Source of the DNA: an uncultured bacterium
Lineage (GTDB): Bacteria > Acidobacteriota > Thermoanaerobaculia > Thermoanaerobaculales > Thermoanaerobaculaceae
Length of the DNA: 64,000 bases
Direction of reading: 5' to 3'
Assembly: GCA_937924755.1 (NCBI GenBank)
Contig: CALEVZ010000014.1
Location: forward strand, 1 to 64,000
Each line of letters starts with the position of its first letter. The stretch's first letter is position 1. Of this stretch, positions 34,855 through 43,052 are shown in pieces. Under the pieces are notes generated by a model. That model saw nothing but the letters and a program-made list of their open reading frames with translations, did no database searches and was not told where the DNA came from. A program made the translations under genes and the position numbers.

Positions 34855-35999
34855 GCCAACGCCTCCCCCTGCCCCTGTCCACCTCGATGTTTGGTTCTCT
34901 CCTCGACGACCTGCCGGCGGACATCTTCGATCCCACCTTTCCGGGGGCGTGCGAGCGGCTCGATCACTACGTGGGGGTTTTGGCCCGCGAGGTGGCGCGC
35001 GAGCTGTCGTTGCCGTCGGGGGAACTCGTGGACATCGATGCTCTGATCGAGGCGCGCGGCTGGACCCTCTCATCCCGGCCGACCCTTCACTGGCTGCTGG
35101 GGACGCTGGAGCTGTACGGGTTCGCCCAGCGGCACGGGCACGCCTGGCTGATTGGTGAACTGGATGGCCACGACCCGTCGTCGGCACTGAAAGTCGTGGC
35201 AGTCGAGGCGGATCCCTCGGTGGCTCCGGCCTACGAGGTGCTGGCCCTGGCCGCCCGGGCGGTCCCGGGTGTGCTCGCCGGCAGGATTCGTGGGGAGGAG
35301 GCGCTGTTCGGACCCCAGACCATGGGGCTCTGGTTCTCCTACTTTTCCAACGACAACCCCTTGTACGCCCCCTCCAATCGCATCGCCGCCGCCGCCGCCG
35401 CCCGCGCCGCCGGGCCGGCGCCCCGGGTGCTGGAGGTGGGTGGCGGGGGTGGCAGCGCCGCCCAGGAGATCGGGCGACGCCTGGTGGCCGTCGCGAAGAC
35501 CCCCTGGCTCTATCACTTCACCGAGCTGCAGCCGGCCTTCCTGCGGCGCGGCGCACGCCTGGCCCAGGCGGTGCTGCCGCCCACGACGGCGTTCAAGGCG
35601 TTCCGCTACGACATCAACGAGCCGCCCTGGACGCAGGAGGTGGAGGCGCGCCAGTACGACCTGGTGGTGGCGGTCAACACCGTCCACCTGGCCCGCCACC
35701 TGCCCGCCACCCTGGCGATGCTGCGTTCCCTGCTGGCCGAGGGGGGTGTCCTGGTGCTGGGGGAGCTGATCCGCCCGGCGGGCGAGGGCACCGTCCATCT
35801 GGAGTTGCCGTTCTCGCTGCTGTCATCGTACCGGGAAACGGCCGGCGAGGGTCGGCCCGCGGGCTTCCTCACCGAGGCCATGTGGCGGCGGGCTTTGCAC
35901 GAGGCCGGTTTTCAGCAGGTCGAACTGCTCCCCGCCCAGCTCTCCCGCTGCGTGGACGCCTACCCCGGCTTCTACTGCGCCGCCCTCACCGCCCGTTAG
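34851..35999 (+). CDS. SAM-dependent methyltransferase-like protein
   Basis: A 382-residue protein. The C-terminal ~230 residues form a class I methyltransferase: VLEVGGGGGSAAQEIG is motif I, YDLVVAVNTVHLA fits motif IV, and LVLGELIRP follows. The N-terminal ~150 residues are helical and winged-helix-like (TLHWLLGTLELYGFAQRHG), a layout seen in O-methyltransferases and in methyltransferase modules of secondary metabolism. Substrate unknown. It begins inside the dus stop (ATGA), so it is co-expressed with dus. Confidence 0.82.
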   Translation: MSQRLPLPLSTSMFGSLLDDLPADIFDPTFPGACERLDHYVGVLAREVARELSLPSGELVDIDALIEARGWTLSSRPTLHWLLGTLELYGFAQRHGHAWLIGELDGHDPSSALKVVAVEADPSVAPAYEVLALAARAVPGVLAGRIRGEEALFGPQTMGLWFSYFSNDNPLYAPSNRIAAAAAARAAGPAPRVLEVGGGGGSAAQEIGRRLVAVAKTPWLYHFTELQPAFLRRGARLAQAVLPPTTAFKAFRYDINEPPWTQEVEARQYDLVVAVNTVHLARHLPATLAMLRSLLAEGGVLVLGELIRPAGEGTVHLELPFSLLSSYRETAGEGRPAGFLTEAMWRRALHEAGFQQVELLPAQLSRCVDAYPGFYCAALTAR

Positions 36000-36142
36000 C
36001 AGCCTCTAGCGCATGGTTGTTGTGCCAGCACGTCCATACCGAGCTCGAGTCTTTGGAGATCCAGGAGCGACCCCGGCAAGGCGCCGGAACGCCTTCAAGC
36101 TCCCCGGGCGGCGCCGCCGCCTCGGGCGCGCCTGCGGTGCGA

Positions 36143-36700
36143 CTACTGCGGTGGCCTCGGGCAGTTCTCCGAGCAGCGGGGATGGCAGTAACCAGGGTCG
36201 CAGCAGCAACCACAATCCAGGCGGACACACAGGCCGCAGGCCCAGATGTCGGAGCAGAACACGCAGCAATCATCATCGACAGAGGGGCCTTCACCGACCG
36301 GCTGATAGGGAACCGTCCGCTTGATGTCGTCGATCACTATCGACATTTTCGGCGCTGCGATGTCGGCGCGCTCACCCTGGTGGAGCGAGCTCCTGCTGAG
36401 CTGCACCAGGCCCTCGCCGCCTCCGTCAAAGTTGATGATCTCAAACACGCGAACCGTCAGGGCATCGCCCTCGGGCTGCGTCCGTGCGACCACGCCATAG
36501 CTCTTGTGACCGTCGCCGAACCGCCCCAGCTCACCCTCGTGCACCATGATCGTCGCCGCTTGACGCTGGGCCAGAGAAATGGTCAGCGTCACGAGATTCG
36601 GCGTCACTGGCCCGGTCCGGGCCTTTTGCGAAAACGCCGGCGTGGAGAAACATGCTACAACGGCCATGGTTGACAACCCTCGAAGAATGATGTCCCCCAT
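36143..36700 (-). CDS. Secreted cysteine-rich hypothetical protein
   Basis: A 185-residue protein of no recognised family. Residues 1-25 look like a signal peptide ending AFSQ. A middle beta-rich domain follows, then the last ~45 residues contain 12 Cys (DCCVFC, CGLC, CGCCC, CSENC), suggesting disulfide knots or metal binding. It is supported as a real gene by a near-consensus promoter (TTGACA-17-TATATT) and an AGGG SD 7 nt before the ATG. The surroundings are AT-richer than the rest of the window and lie next to a transposase relic, hinting at acquisition by transfer. Confidence 0.7.
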   Translation of the reverse strand: MGDIILRGLSTMAVVACFSTPAFSQKARTGPVTPNLVTLTISLAQRQAATIMVHEGELGRFGDGHKSYGVVARTQPEGDALTVRVFEIINFDGGGEGLVQLSRSSLHQGERADIAAPKMSIVIDDIKRTVPYQPVGEGPSVDDDCCVFCSDIWACGLCVRLDCGCCCDPGYCHPRCSENCPRPPQ

Positions 36701-36719
36701 GGAATAGCCCTTTTAAAAT

Positions 36720-36748
36720 AATATAGAAGTGGCACAGGTCTTTGTCAA
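36720..36748 (-). promoter_or_regulatory. Near-consensus sigma70 promoter of the Cys-rich gene
   Basis: On the minus strand TTGACA (36743-36748), a 17-nt spacer and TATATT (36720-36725) are followed by an AT-rich initial region (ATTTTAAAA). It is one of the two best promoters in the window. The leader of about 12-20 nt carries the AGGG SD. Confidence 0.8.
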
Positions 36749-36760
36749 CTCCGCGAGTTG
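36746..36760. promoter_or_regulatory. Operator-like dyad overlapping the -35
   Basis: CAACTC-CGC-GAGTTG is a perfect dyad with 6-bp arms that overlaps the last bases of the -35 hexamer of the Cys-rich gene. A protein bound here would block RNA polymerase. The regulator is unknown. Confidence 0.5.
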
Positions 36761-37095
36761 CCTCATGTCGTGACTCCATGAAACTGTCCTCCAGAGAAGC
36801 TCCGGTCATGGAACGGCACCAGTGAGGCACCGGGTGCGGCCCGCCGTACCCCCCGATGATCGGGTTCCACCCGGTGGAGGGCTCCAGAGAACCTCGGGCG
36901 CCCCGGCGGTACTCGGTGAGGTCATAGCCCCTCCCGAGTTTCATCCCTCGGTGGTCCGGTCCCGCCCGGTGGGCAACTTGTCAGCAACACTCGGGTATTG
37001 ACCCACGGTGGGAATGCCAGGAACGAGGCTGACAGTCGGCAGGTTCTCCGGTTCCCAGGACTTCGGATGAGGGGAGAGGGAAACTGGGAGAGGAC
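36761..37095. other. Unassigned gap left of the transposase relic
   Basis: About 335 bp between the Cys-rich gene promoter and the transposase relic. It has short open stretches on both strands but nothing I can assign. The part just before the relic (from about 36968, TGTCAGCAAC) may be the old left end of the insertion sequence; no matching right end was found. Confidence 0.3.
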
Positions 37096-37406
37096 ATGCC
37101 GCAGCAGCAGCTCATCAGGGTGAGCGTCGGGCTTCTGGGGTTGGCCAGGCAGCCTGGCGACGTGTCGGAGGCGTGCCGGGTCATGGAATACGGCCGGGAC
37201 AGCTGCCATCGCCTCGAGGGATCGTTCGAGACGTGGGGCGAGGCGGCGCTAGAGGACATCTCGCGTCGCCGACTCACCGTGTCCCCAAGCAAACCGACCA
37301 GACGGTCGTCGAGCTGTCCGTCGAGCAGCCGGCCCGCGGGCACAGCTGGGGCCCCAGCGAGCTCACCAAGAGGGGCCTCAGCATCTCGCCGGCAGGGGTT
37401 CGCTGA
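37096..37406 (+). pseudogene. Remnant of an IS481-type transposase N-terminus
   Basis: The first ~55 codons (MPQQQLIRVSVGLLGLA, then GDVSEACRVMEYGRD) match the HTH start of IS481-type transposases, which typically read LAKQLGNVSQACKVMGYSRD. After about position 37260 the similarity shifts frame: VVELSVEQPARGHSWG and ELTKRGLSISPAGVR follow the next conserved segment, then a TGA stops it where family members continue CVWLRHDL. The DDE catalytic core is absent. So it has at least one frameshift and a 3' truncation and cannot move. The family call is from remembered motifs. Confidence 0.7.
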
Positions 37407-37498
37407 GTTGAGGATCACACCCCTGCGCAGCCTCCTCCGTCGCTTCCATCCTGGCTCGACCTCGGCGATTTTTCCCACTATCTCCGTACATCGGGCTC

Positions 37499-38899
37499 CT
37501 AGCGGACCCGTACCCGGTACTTCAGGGTGGCCGAGCCCCGGGCCTCCACGGGGACCTGGAACGACACCCCGAACGCCGACTCCTTGGTGAACGGGTGGGA
37601 GTTGGACAGCATCTCCCAGTCCCCCCCCACCCGTTCCCGCACCGTCACCACCACCGGTGTCTCCTTGTGGTTGCGCAGGCTGACCTCGAAGGCGCTTTCG
37701 CTGGTGGAGTCGAAGCGCCGGTAGTCCGTCTGGCGGCGCTCGGCGACCAGGTCGAAAGCGCTGCCCATGGTGACGGTGATCGTCTCATCCACCGGGGTGT
37801 GGCGAATGGCGTCTTCGCCCACGAACTGCGCCGTACCCCGCCGATCCTTCTGGTACATGCGCAACGTCCCGGCCGGCAGCGGCACCCCCAGCTGGTTGGC
37901 GGCCCGGTTGGCGAGGTCAATCTCCACCCGCACCTCGTGGCGCTGCACTCCCACCCGGCTGCGGAACAATCCCGCCGAGCCCTCCACCACATAGCGCCGC
38001 ACAACGCCGATGCCGCTTTTCTCCAGGAACGAGATCTGCTTCTTCTGCCGCTCCTTGAGGGTGGTGGGGCGGGCCACCGAATAGAGGTGGTACTCGGCAA
38101 AACTCTCCTCTTCCACCGGCGCCGCTGCCGTCTTCATCATCATCGTTTCGACGAAGGCGGCGCGGGGGGCGGGGGCCAGGTGCACGTCCCCCGCCACCAG
38201 CTGCAGGGTGGCGTTGGCATACTCCGCCCCCGACTCGTTGTCCACCGTGATCCAGCCCAGCAACTCGGCGCGGCTCCCCTCGCCGTCCAGGGTAAGGACG
38301 TAGTCGGCCTTCCAGGTGATGCCCTCGGTGAGGTAGGTGGCCTCCAGCCAGCGCCCTCCCGCCGAGGCGCTCTTCAGCAGCCACACCAGGGTCGGCCGAT
38401 CCCGCAGGGTGGCGGGAACCTCCGGGAAGACCAAATTCCGGTACTGGGGGTTCATCACGATATCGCTGCCGATGCGCCACACCGTGCCGTTCTCCATCGA
38501 CAGCAGTTGTCCCGCCACCCGGCGCAGGACCACCTGGCCAGGGGCCTCCCCTGGCTCTTCCACCACCAGGATCACGTCTTGATTGAGGTACTTGGCCAGC
38601 AGCGTCTGGGGAGAGAGCAAGTCATACTCGTAGTTCTGCTCGACCACCGCGATCCCCTCGCCGGACACCGACACCGTTTCAGGCATTACCCGGGCGGCGA
38701 TGTCGCGAAACTCCAGGGATACCTCCCCCGCCGGCAGATGGACCCGCCGGCCGTCGCGCACCAGTGCCCGGCCCACGTTGTACACCGTCAGCGACAGCGT
38801 CCGCTCCGCTCCGGCCTGCTGGGAGACCACTACAGGTGGGGCGGCGGTGGCAGCCGCCGCCGCCGCGGACAGCACGATGGCTCCTGTGATCGTATTCAT
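37499..38899 (-). CDS. DUF4139 domain protein
   Basis: A 466-residue exported protein (signal peptide of about 20 residues, Ala-rich). It opens with a beta domain (SLTVYNVGRALVRDGRRVHLPAG) and continues with the conserved WLEATYLTEGITWKADYVL, ESGAEYANATLQLVAGDV and LPAGTLRMYQ segments typical of DUF4139 proteins. Function is unknown; members are predicted surface or periplasmic proteins. AGGGG lies 5 nt before the ATG. It follows selD by 45 nt on the same strand, but no functional link is evident. Confidence 0.85.
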   Translation of the reverse strand: MNTITGAIVLSAAAAAATAAPPVVVSQQAGAERTLSLTVYNVGRALVRDGRRVHLPAGEVSLEFRDIAARVMPETVSVSGEGIAVVEQNYEYDLLSPQTLLAKYLNQDVILVVEEPGEAPGQVVLRRVAGQLLSMENGTVWRIGSDIVMNPQYRNLVFPEVPATLRDRPTLVWLLKSASAGGRWLEATYLTEGITWKADYVLTLDGEGSRAELLGWITVDNESGAEYANATLQLVAGDVHLAPAPRAAFVETMMMKTAAAPVEEESFAEYHLYSVARPTTLKERQKKQISFLEKSGIGVVRRYVVEGSAGLFRSRVGVQRHEVRVEIDLANRAANQLGVPLPAGTLRMYQKDRRGTAQFVGEDAIRHTPVDETITVTMGSAFDLVAERRQTDYRRFDSTSESAFEVSLRNHKETPVVVTVRERVGGDWEMLSNSHPFTKESAFGVSFQVPVEARGSATLKYRVRVR

Positions 38900-38944
38900 G
38901 CTCGCCCCTTCCGGCTCGTCCTGAGCCTCCGGTACCCTCACCGC

Positions 38945-40009
38945 TCACTCCCGCCCATCACCTTGGACCACACGACCCGTCCCCGGTTCCCCGGCTGTCA
39001 GTCGACCCACCCGCCACGCTCCCACGCCGGCCGCGGCGCACGCACCGGCGAACTGCGCGCCCCGGTCGGGGGAGAGGGCAACCAGCAGGCCACCCGACGT
39101 CTGGGGGTCGCACAACACGTCGATGAGGGTGGTTTCCACTCCCTCCCACACCATCCGTGCCGCCGCCCATTCCCGGTTGGCGATGAGGCCCCCTGGCACG
39201 GCCTTGGCAACCGCCGCCTCCCATGCCCCTGGGAGCAGCGGCAGCTTCCCACCAGCCTCGATCTGCAAGGCCGTGCCGCTGGCAGCAGCCATTTCCAGAG
39301 CATGCCCGAGCAAGCCGTAGCCGGTGATGTCGGTGAGAGCGTGTACCCCCACCTCCCGGCATACCCTGGCGGCCGCGCCGTTCGTCGTCACCATGACCTC
39401 CACCGCGGCACGTACGTGCTCCTCGCGGGCAGCGCCCCGTTTGAGGGCGGTGGTGATCAGGCCGGTACCCAAGGGCTTGGTGAGAAACAGCAGATCCCCC
39501 ACCTTCCCCCCCGCGTTGGTGAGAATCCGCCGCGGGTGGACTGTGCCGGTGACCGCCAGGCCATAGGTGAACTCCGGCCCCTTGACCGTGTGCCCGCCCA
39601 GCGGTACGACCCCTTCCCGGCGCAAGGTCTCCAGCCCGCCGGCCAGGGTCGCGCGCAGCACCTCCAAGGGTAGCGTGCCCTTGGGAAAGGCGCACACCGC
39701 CAGGGCGGTCAGTGGCTCGGCCCCCATGGCATACAGATCGGATAGGGCATTGGTGGCAGCGATGCGGCCGAAGTCGAAGGGATCATCCACAATGGGCGTG
39801 AAGAAATCCACCGACTGCACCAGCGCCAGCTCCGGGGAAAGCTGGAACACACCTGCATCATCGAAGGTGCCCGACCCCACCAACAGGCGAGGGTCACTTA
39901 CCTCGGGCAGTCCACTCAGTACCTCGCGCAGGTCCGCCGGACCCAATTTGGACGCTCAACCGGCGCAGCTGACGAGGTGAGTCAGTTTGAGAATCTCACT
40001 CTCCGTCAC
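38945..40009 (-). CDS. selD: Selenophosphate synthetase with in-frame UGA (selenocysteine)
   Basis: A 354-residue enzyme that makes selenophosphate from selenide and ATP for selenocysteine and selenouridine synthesis. Codon 18 is TGA (39956-39958). It sits in C-A-G-U-A-S-K, the slot of the catalytic Cys/Sec17 of SelD, with the essential Lys three residues on. Reading through gives the normal opening (MTESEILKLTHLVSCAGU) and the family sequence continues without a break (LGPADLREVLSGLP, LVQSVDFFTPIVDDPFDFGRI, GGHTVKGPEF, LCDPQTSGGLL). A GTG start is used: TAAAAT ends 6 nt upstream and no SD is present, so the message is probably leaderless. Annotation that stops at TGA would miss the active site. 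Confidence 0.93.
39931..39943 (-). promoter_or_regulatory. Candidate bacterial SECIS hairpin in selD
   Basis: Twelve nt past the UGA codon the mRNA can fold GGUCC-GGC-GGACC. Bacterial SECIS elements lie just 3' of the UGA inside the coding region and are read by SelB. The position fits; the tiny loop as drawn here does not show the usual apical bulged U, so the true fold may be larger. Confidence 0.5.
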
Positions 40010-40015
40010 CCGGCT

Positions 40016-40021
40016 ATTTTA
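40016..40021 (-). promoter_or_regulatory. -10 element TAAAAT, leaderless start of selD
   Basis: TAAAAT on the minus strand ends 6 nt before the GTG of selD. No matching -35 was found at 16-18 nt. Confidence 0.5.
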
Positions 40022-40063
40022 CGTCACTCAACACCCGATCTTAGAGGCCCGTAGTAGTGGGCG

Positions 40064-40180
40064 ATGGCGCGTTCGACCTACTACCCCCGCAACCCCCGCC
40101 CGGCCGCGGCTAGCCAGCTGGAGGTTCTGGGGGTGGGGCTGGCCCTCCTCACGCTCCTCGGCCTCCTCTTCGGCCATTGA
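40064..40180 (+). CDS. Possible 38-residue membrane microprotein
   Basis: An ATG-TGA frame encodes 38 residues: a basic, Pro-rich N-terminus (MARSTYYPRNPRPA) and a single hydrophobic helix (LEVLGVGLALLTLLGLLF). It lies between selD and osmC-like genes, divergent from selD. The charge pattern and the hydrophobic helix look like a real small membrane protein, but no convincing SD or promoter is seen. Conservation in relatives would decide. Confidence 0.35.
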   Translation: MARSTYYPRNPRPAAASQLEVLGVGLALLTLLGLLFGH

Positions 40181-40379
40181 CGGCCGGCGCCGAGGCAAGG
40201 AACACGCCCGCCAGAGGGATCGGCAGCGGCCGGCTGGCCGGCCAAGAAACCGTCTTTCGCCACCGCTGCCCCGCCCGGCGCCCTGCCGACCCCGGCCCAT
40301 CGACTTCCCTCGGCCAACGCGCTCGCCTCCGGTGCACTGGCCGCTGCGATTGACTAGACTTGCCGTCCGGGGGTGTGTG
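40181..40379. other. Non-coding gap before the OsmC gene
   Basis: About 200 bp without a convincing frame. It holds a perfect 16-bp dyad GGCCGGCTGGCCGGCC (40228-40243) followed by AAGAAACCGTCTTT, which could terminate an upstream transcript, and a -10-like TAGACT (40355-40360) 19 nt before the OsmC start. Confidence 0.35.
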
Positions 40380-40805
40380 ATGGGAGAGATTACCCGCGTG
40401 AGGCTATCATGGCACGATGGACTGGCGTTCGTGGCCCGCACCGGCTCCGGCCACACCACTGTGCTGGACTCCCCTTCCCGGCCCGATCACCTGGGAGCGT
40501 CTCCCATGGAGTTGATGCTGGCCGGTGTTGCCGGGTGCACCGCCATAGATGTAGTGGCCATCCTGACCAAGATGCGGGCCGAGTTTAAGGAAGTGGAGGT
40601 GGAGGCCCAGGGCACGCGCGCTACTACCAACCCTAAGTACTTCACGGAGATCGAACTCACCTACCGGGTCAGGGGGCGTCGCGTGGAGCGGGAGAAAGTG
40701 GAACGGGCAGTGGAGCTTTCGCACTCCACTTACTGCTCCGCCACCGCCTCCCTGCGGCCTGACTGTCGCATTACCCACCGTATCGACATCGTCGAGGAGA
40801 GCTAG
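40380..40805 (+). CDS. OsmC family peroxiredoxin-like protein
   Basis: A 141-residue OsmC/Ohr-superfamily protein with both conserved Cys: one in AGVAGCTAIDVV and one in HSTYCSATASL. Members reduce organic hydroperoxides, though the YhfA-like branch, which this resembles (opening ITRVRLSWHDGLAFVARTGSGHT), has no proven substrate. GGGGGTG lies 7 nt before the ATG. Its stop overlaps that of the convergent YibQ-like gene (CTAG). Confidence 0.9.
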   Translation: MGEITRVRLSWHDGLAFVARTGSGHTTVLDSPSRPDHLGASPMELMLAGVAGCTAIDVVAILTKMRAEFKEVEVEAQGTRATTNPKYFTEIELTYRVRGRRVEREKVERAVELSHSTYCSATASLRPDCRITHRIDIVEES

Positions 40806-41947
40806 CGCGCCAGGCGCGAGGGCGGCACCAGCTCCACCCGCGCCAAAAGCTCATCGCGTTCCGCCAGCAGAACCGAAACTGTGGCCGGGTGCACGTGGCC
40901 GATGGCCACCGCCTGCCCAAGGGCAAGGGCAAGATCCACGGCCTCGGCCAAGGAACGCCTGATCGCCGGCTCCTCCGCCACCACGTCCAGGAACACGTCC
41001 CGCCTGAGGCTGGCAATCCCGGCCCGGCGCGCCGCCTCCTGCGCCAGCGACGAGGCGGTGGTTCGCGAGTCCAGGAAATAGAGGCCCGTTCCCGCCAGGG
41101 CGGCCATCACCGCGGCCATGGTTTCACCGTCGGCGGTGGCGCGAGAGCCCATGTGGTTGTTCACCCCTCTCGCCCCGGGGACGGCGGCCAGGGCAGCGGC
41201 CACCCGCCGGCGCACCTCCTCCTGGCCGAGCCCGACCGTGATGGCTCCCTCCCCGGGCCCCACGCCGCCGTTGGGGAGCGGTTCCATGGGCAGGTGCAGG
41301 AGGACTTCTCTCCCCTGCCTGGACAGCTCCATGGCCACGGACCGACAGAAGGGGGCGTTGGGCAGCACGGCCACCGCCACGTCCCGCGGCAGGGCGGCGA
41401 CCGCTTCGGCGTCGGTCGGCGAGTTGCCGGCATCGTCCAGGACAATGGCCAATAGCGCCTTCTCCGGCAACCGAGTGACCCGCCGGACCGGCGCTCGGGG
41501 CTGCGGCACATCGCCGACGACGAGAATCCTGACGGGATGCCCCCCCCAGGAGCCGGAGAGGGCACCCCGACCGTACCCTCCTGCCTCGGTCACCGACAGT
41601 GGGTCGAGACGCCCGCCCTGGTTGTGGGCTGCCGCCTGCAGGTCCAGCAACAGGCGCGGGGCATCGAACTCGGACGGAACGTGCACCCGCACGTCCCACC
41701 AGGTGCCGCTCGCGTCGTTCACCTTCTCTGCCTGGACCCGGCCGCTCTCTAGACCGAGCCGACCGGCCACCTCGCCGACCATGGCAGCCGGAGTGTCGGC
41801 AGGATCAGCTGGTTCCCGCGAGCTCTCCCTCCTCGCCGCCACCCACAACACCACCCCCGCCACGGCGAGCAACACCACGACGGCGGCGGCGCGTTGCCAG
41901 ATCGCCTGCGAGACCTGCCTAGGCCGCCTTGGCCGGCCGCGCCCCAC
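40802..41947 (-). CDS. Divergent polysaccharide deacetylase (YibQ-like)
   Basis: A 381-residue protein anchored by one N-terminal TM helix (AAAVVVLLAVAGVVLWVAA). The C-terminal ~240 residues follow the YibQ/divergent deacetylase family: LLAIVLDDAGNS, HLPMEPLP, GVNNHMGSRAT, YFLDSRTT and GHVHPATV. GTG at 41947 is chosen for GGAG 7 nt upstream; it overlaps the CtpA-like gene by 29 nt. YibQ genes are typically linked to envC, as here, and are thought to act on cell-wall glycans, but activity is unproven. Confidence 0.9.
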   Translation of the reverse strand: MGRGRPRRPRQVSQAIWQRAAAVVVLLAVAGVVLWVAARRESSREPADPADTPAAMVGEVAGRLGLESGRVQAEKVNDASGTWWDVRVHVPSEFDAPRLLLDLQAAAHNQGGRLDPLSVTEAGGYGRGALSGSWGGHPVRILVVGDVPQPRAPVRRVTRLPEKALLAIVLDDAGNSPTDAEAVAALPRDVAVAVLPNAPFCRSVAMELSRQGREVLLHLPMEPLPNGGVGPGEGAITVGLGQEEVRRRVAAALAAVPGARGVNNHMGSRATADGETMAAVMAALAGTGLYFLDSRTTASSLAQEAARRAGIASLRRDVFLDVVAEEPAIRRSLAEAVDLALALGQAVAIGHVHPATVSVLLAERDELLARVELVPPSRLAR

Positions 41948-43052
41948 GGGCGATCTCCAGGGCGCGCTGCAGCACCGGATCGCTATCGGCGCGCCCGCGC
42001 ACCACCTCGTCGGGCTTGATTCCCTGGCCCAGGATCGCCGTACCGTCCCCGGCCGCAAACCACTCCTCGGCGAGCCATACCTTGCCAGCATCGGCGGCGA
42101 TGGGACGGCGCGTCGCCGTGTCGCCGTACGTTTCCCCCCCGACCAGCGCGGCGCCCCGCGAGCGCAGGGCCAGCGCCAGCACCTCGGCCGCTTGGCCGGT
42201 GGTGGGATCGATGCATGCCACCACCTTCCATCCCCGCTCTCCCCCCCGGGCTCGCAGCACGCCATTGGCTCCTGCCCGTCGTTGTACCTGCAGCTCCACC
42301 GCGCCGCCAGCCACCACTGCCGCCACCTTCACCGCGTCGGCCGGGGACCCCAGGGCTGTCCCACGCAGATCCACCACCACCGACTCTGTCCCGACAAAGG
42401 GCCGCAGCAGCTCCTCCACAGCGGTTGCCGCCGCGGCTGACAGGATGGGAATGCGGATCACGGGTGTCTGGCCGTGGACAGTCACGCCAGGGCCGGGGAG
42501 CGCGTAGGGCGCCTTGCCGAGGCGCACCTTCCGCTCCCCCCCGAAGCGGGCATCTACCACGTTGAGTTCGACGCCGCCGGTCACCCGTTCGGCGTGATCC
42601 AGAAGCACCAGCGCCCGCCAGAGGGGTCGAGCGCGCACCGGCTCGCCGCCGATCCTCTCCACCAGCTGGCCCGGTAGCAGCCCGGCTGCCGCCGCGGGAG
42701 ATCCTTCGATGACTTGCAGGATGAATGGATAGGAGGCTCGTTTGCCGAGCACCAATCCAAACGGCGGTAGGGGTCGCGTCCTGACGGCTTCGAACGCCGG
42801 CGCGAGATCGTCGGGAACCCATGAGCCGCCCGGATCAGCAGCCTCCACCAGTCCGGTGGTTGCCCCCAGCTCGATGCGCTCAACCGACACTTCATCGACG
42901 TAGGAGCTGCGGACCAGCGACACCACCTGGCCCAGGACGCCCATGAGCTTATAGAGGTTACGCGACGCCTCCGGTGCCGCCCCCGAGGCCACCACCACCA
43001 CCGCGGTCACCAGGAGAAACGAAACCAGCACGAAAGCCAGACGACGACCCAC
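41919..43052 (-). CDS. CtpA-like S41 protease homologue, catalytic residues missing
   Basis: A 377-residue protein with an N-terminal TM/signal segment, a PDZ domain (about 92-175: PFILQVIEGSPAAAAGLLPGQLVERI) and an S41 core. The Ser-Lys dyad is lost. In the stretch DPTTGQAAE the residue aligned with the nucleophile (third before Glu290) is Gln287, and in GGETYGDT the Lys position is Asp311. The fold-specific end (AILGQGIKPDEVV) is kept. So it is probably a pseudoprotease with a scaffold or peptide-binding role. GTG at 43052 has GGAAGG 6 nt upstream and shares a base with the envC-like stop. Confidence 0.87.
   Translation of the reverse strand: MGRRLAFVLVSFLLVTAVVVVASGAAPEASRNLYKLMGVLGQVVSLVRSSYVDEVSVERIELGATTGLVEAADPGGSWVPDDLAPAFEAVRTRPLPPFGLVLGKRASYPFILQVIEGSPAAAAGLLPGQLVERIGGEPVRARPLWRALVLLDHAERVTGGVELNVVDARFGGERKVRLGKAPYALPGPGVTVHGQTPVIRIPILSAAAATAVEELLRPFVGTESVVVDLRGTALGSPADAVKVAAVVAGGAVELQVQRRAGANGVLRARGGERGWKVVACIDPTTGQAAEVLALALRSRGAALVGGETYGDTATRRPIAADAGKVWLAEEWFAAGDGTAILGQGIKPDEVVRGRADSDPVLQRALEIARGARPAKAA

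Noticed and set aside
40349-40377. TTGACT near 40349 as the -35 of the OsmC gene
   Set aside because: No -10-like hexamer lies 16-18 nt downstream; the TAGACT nearby overlaps it instead.
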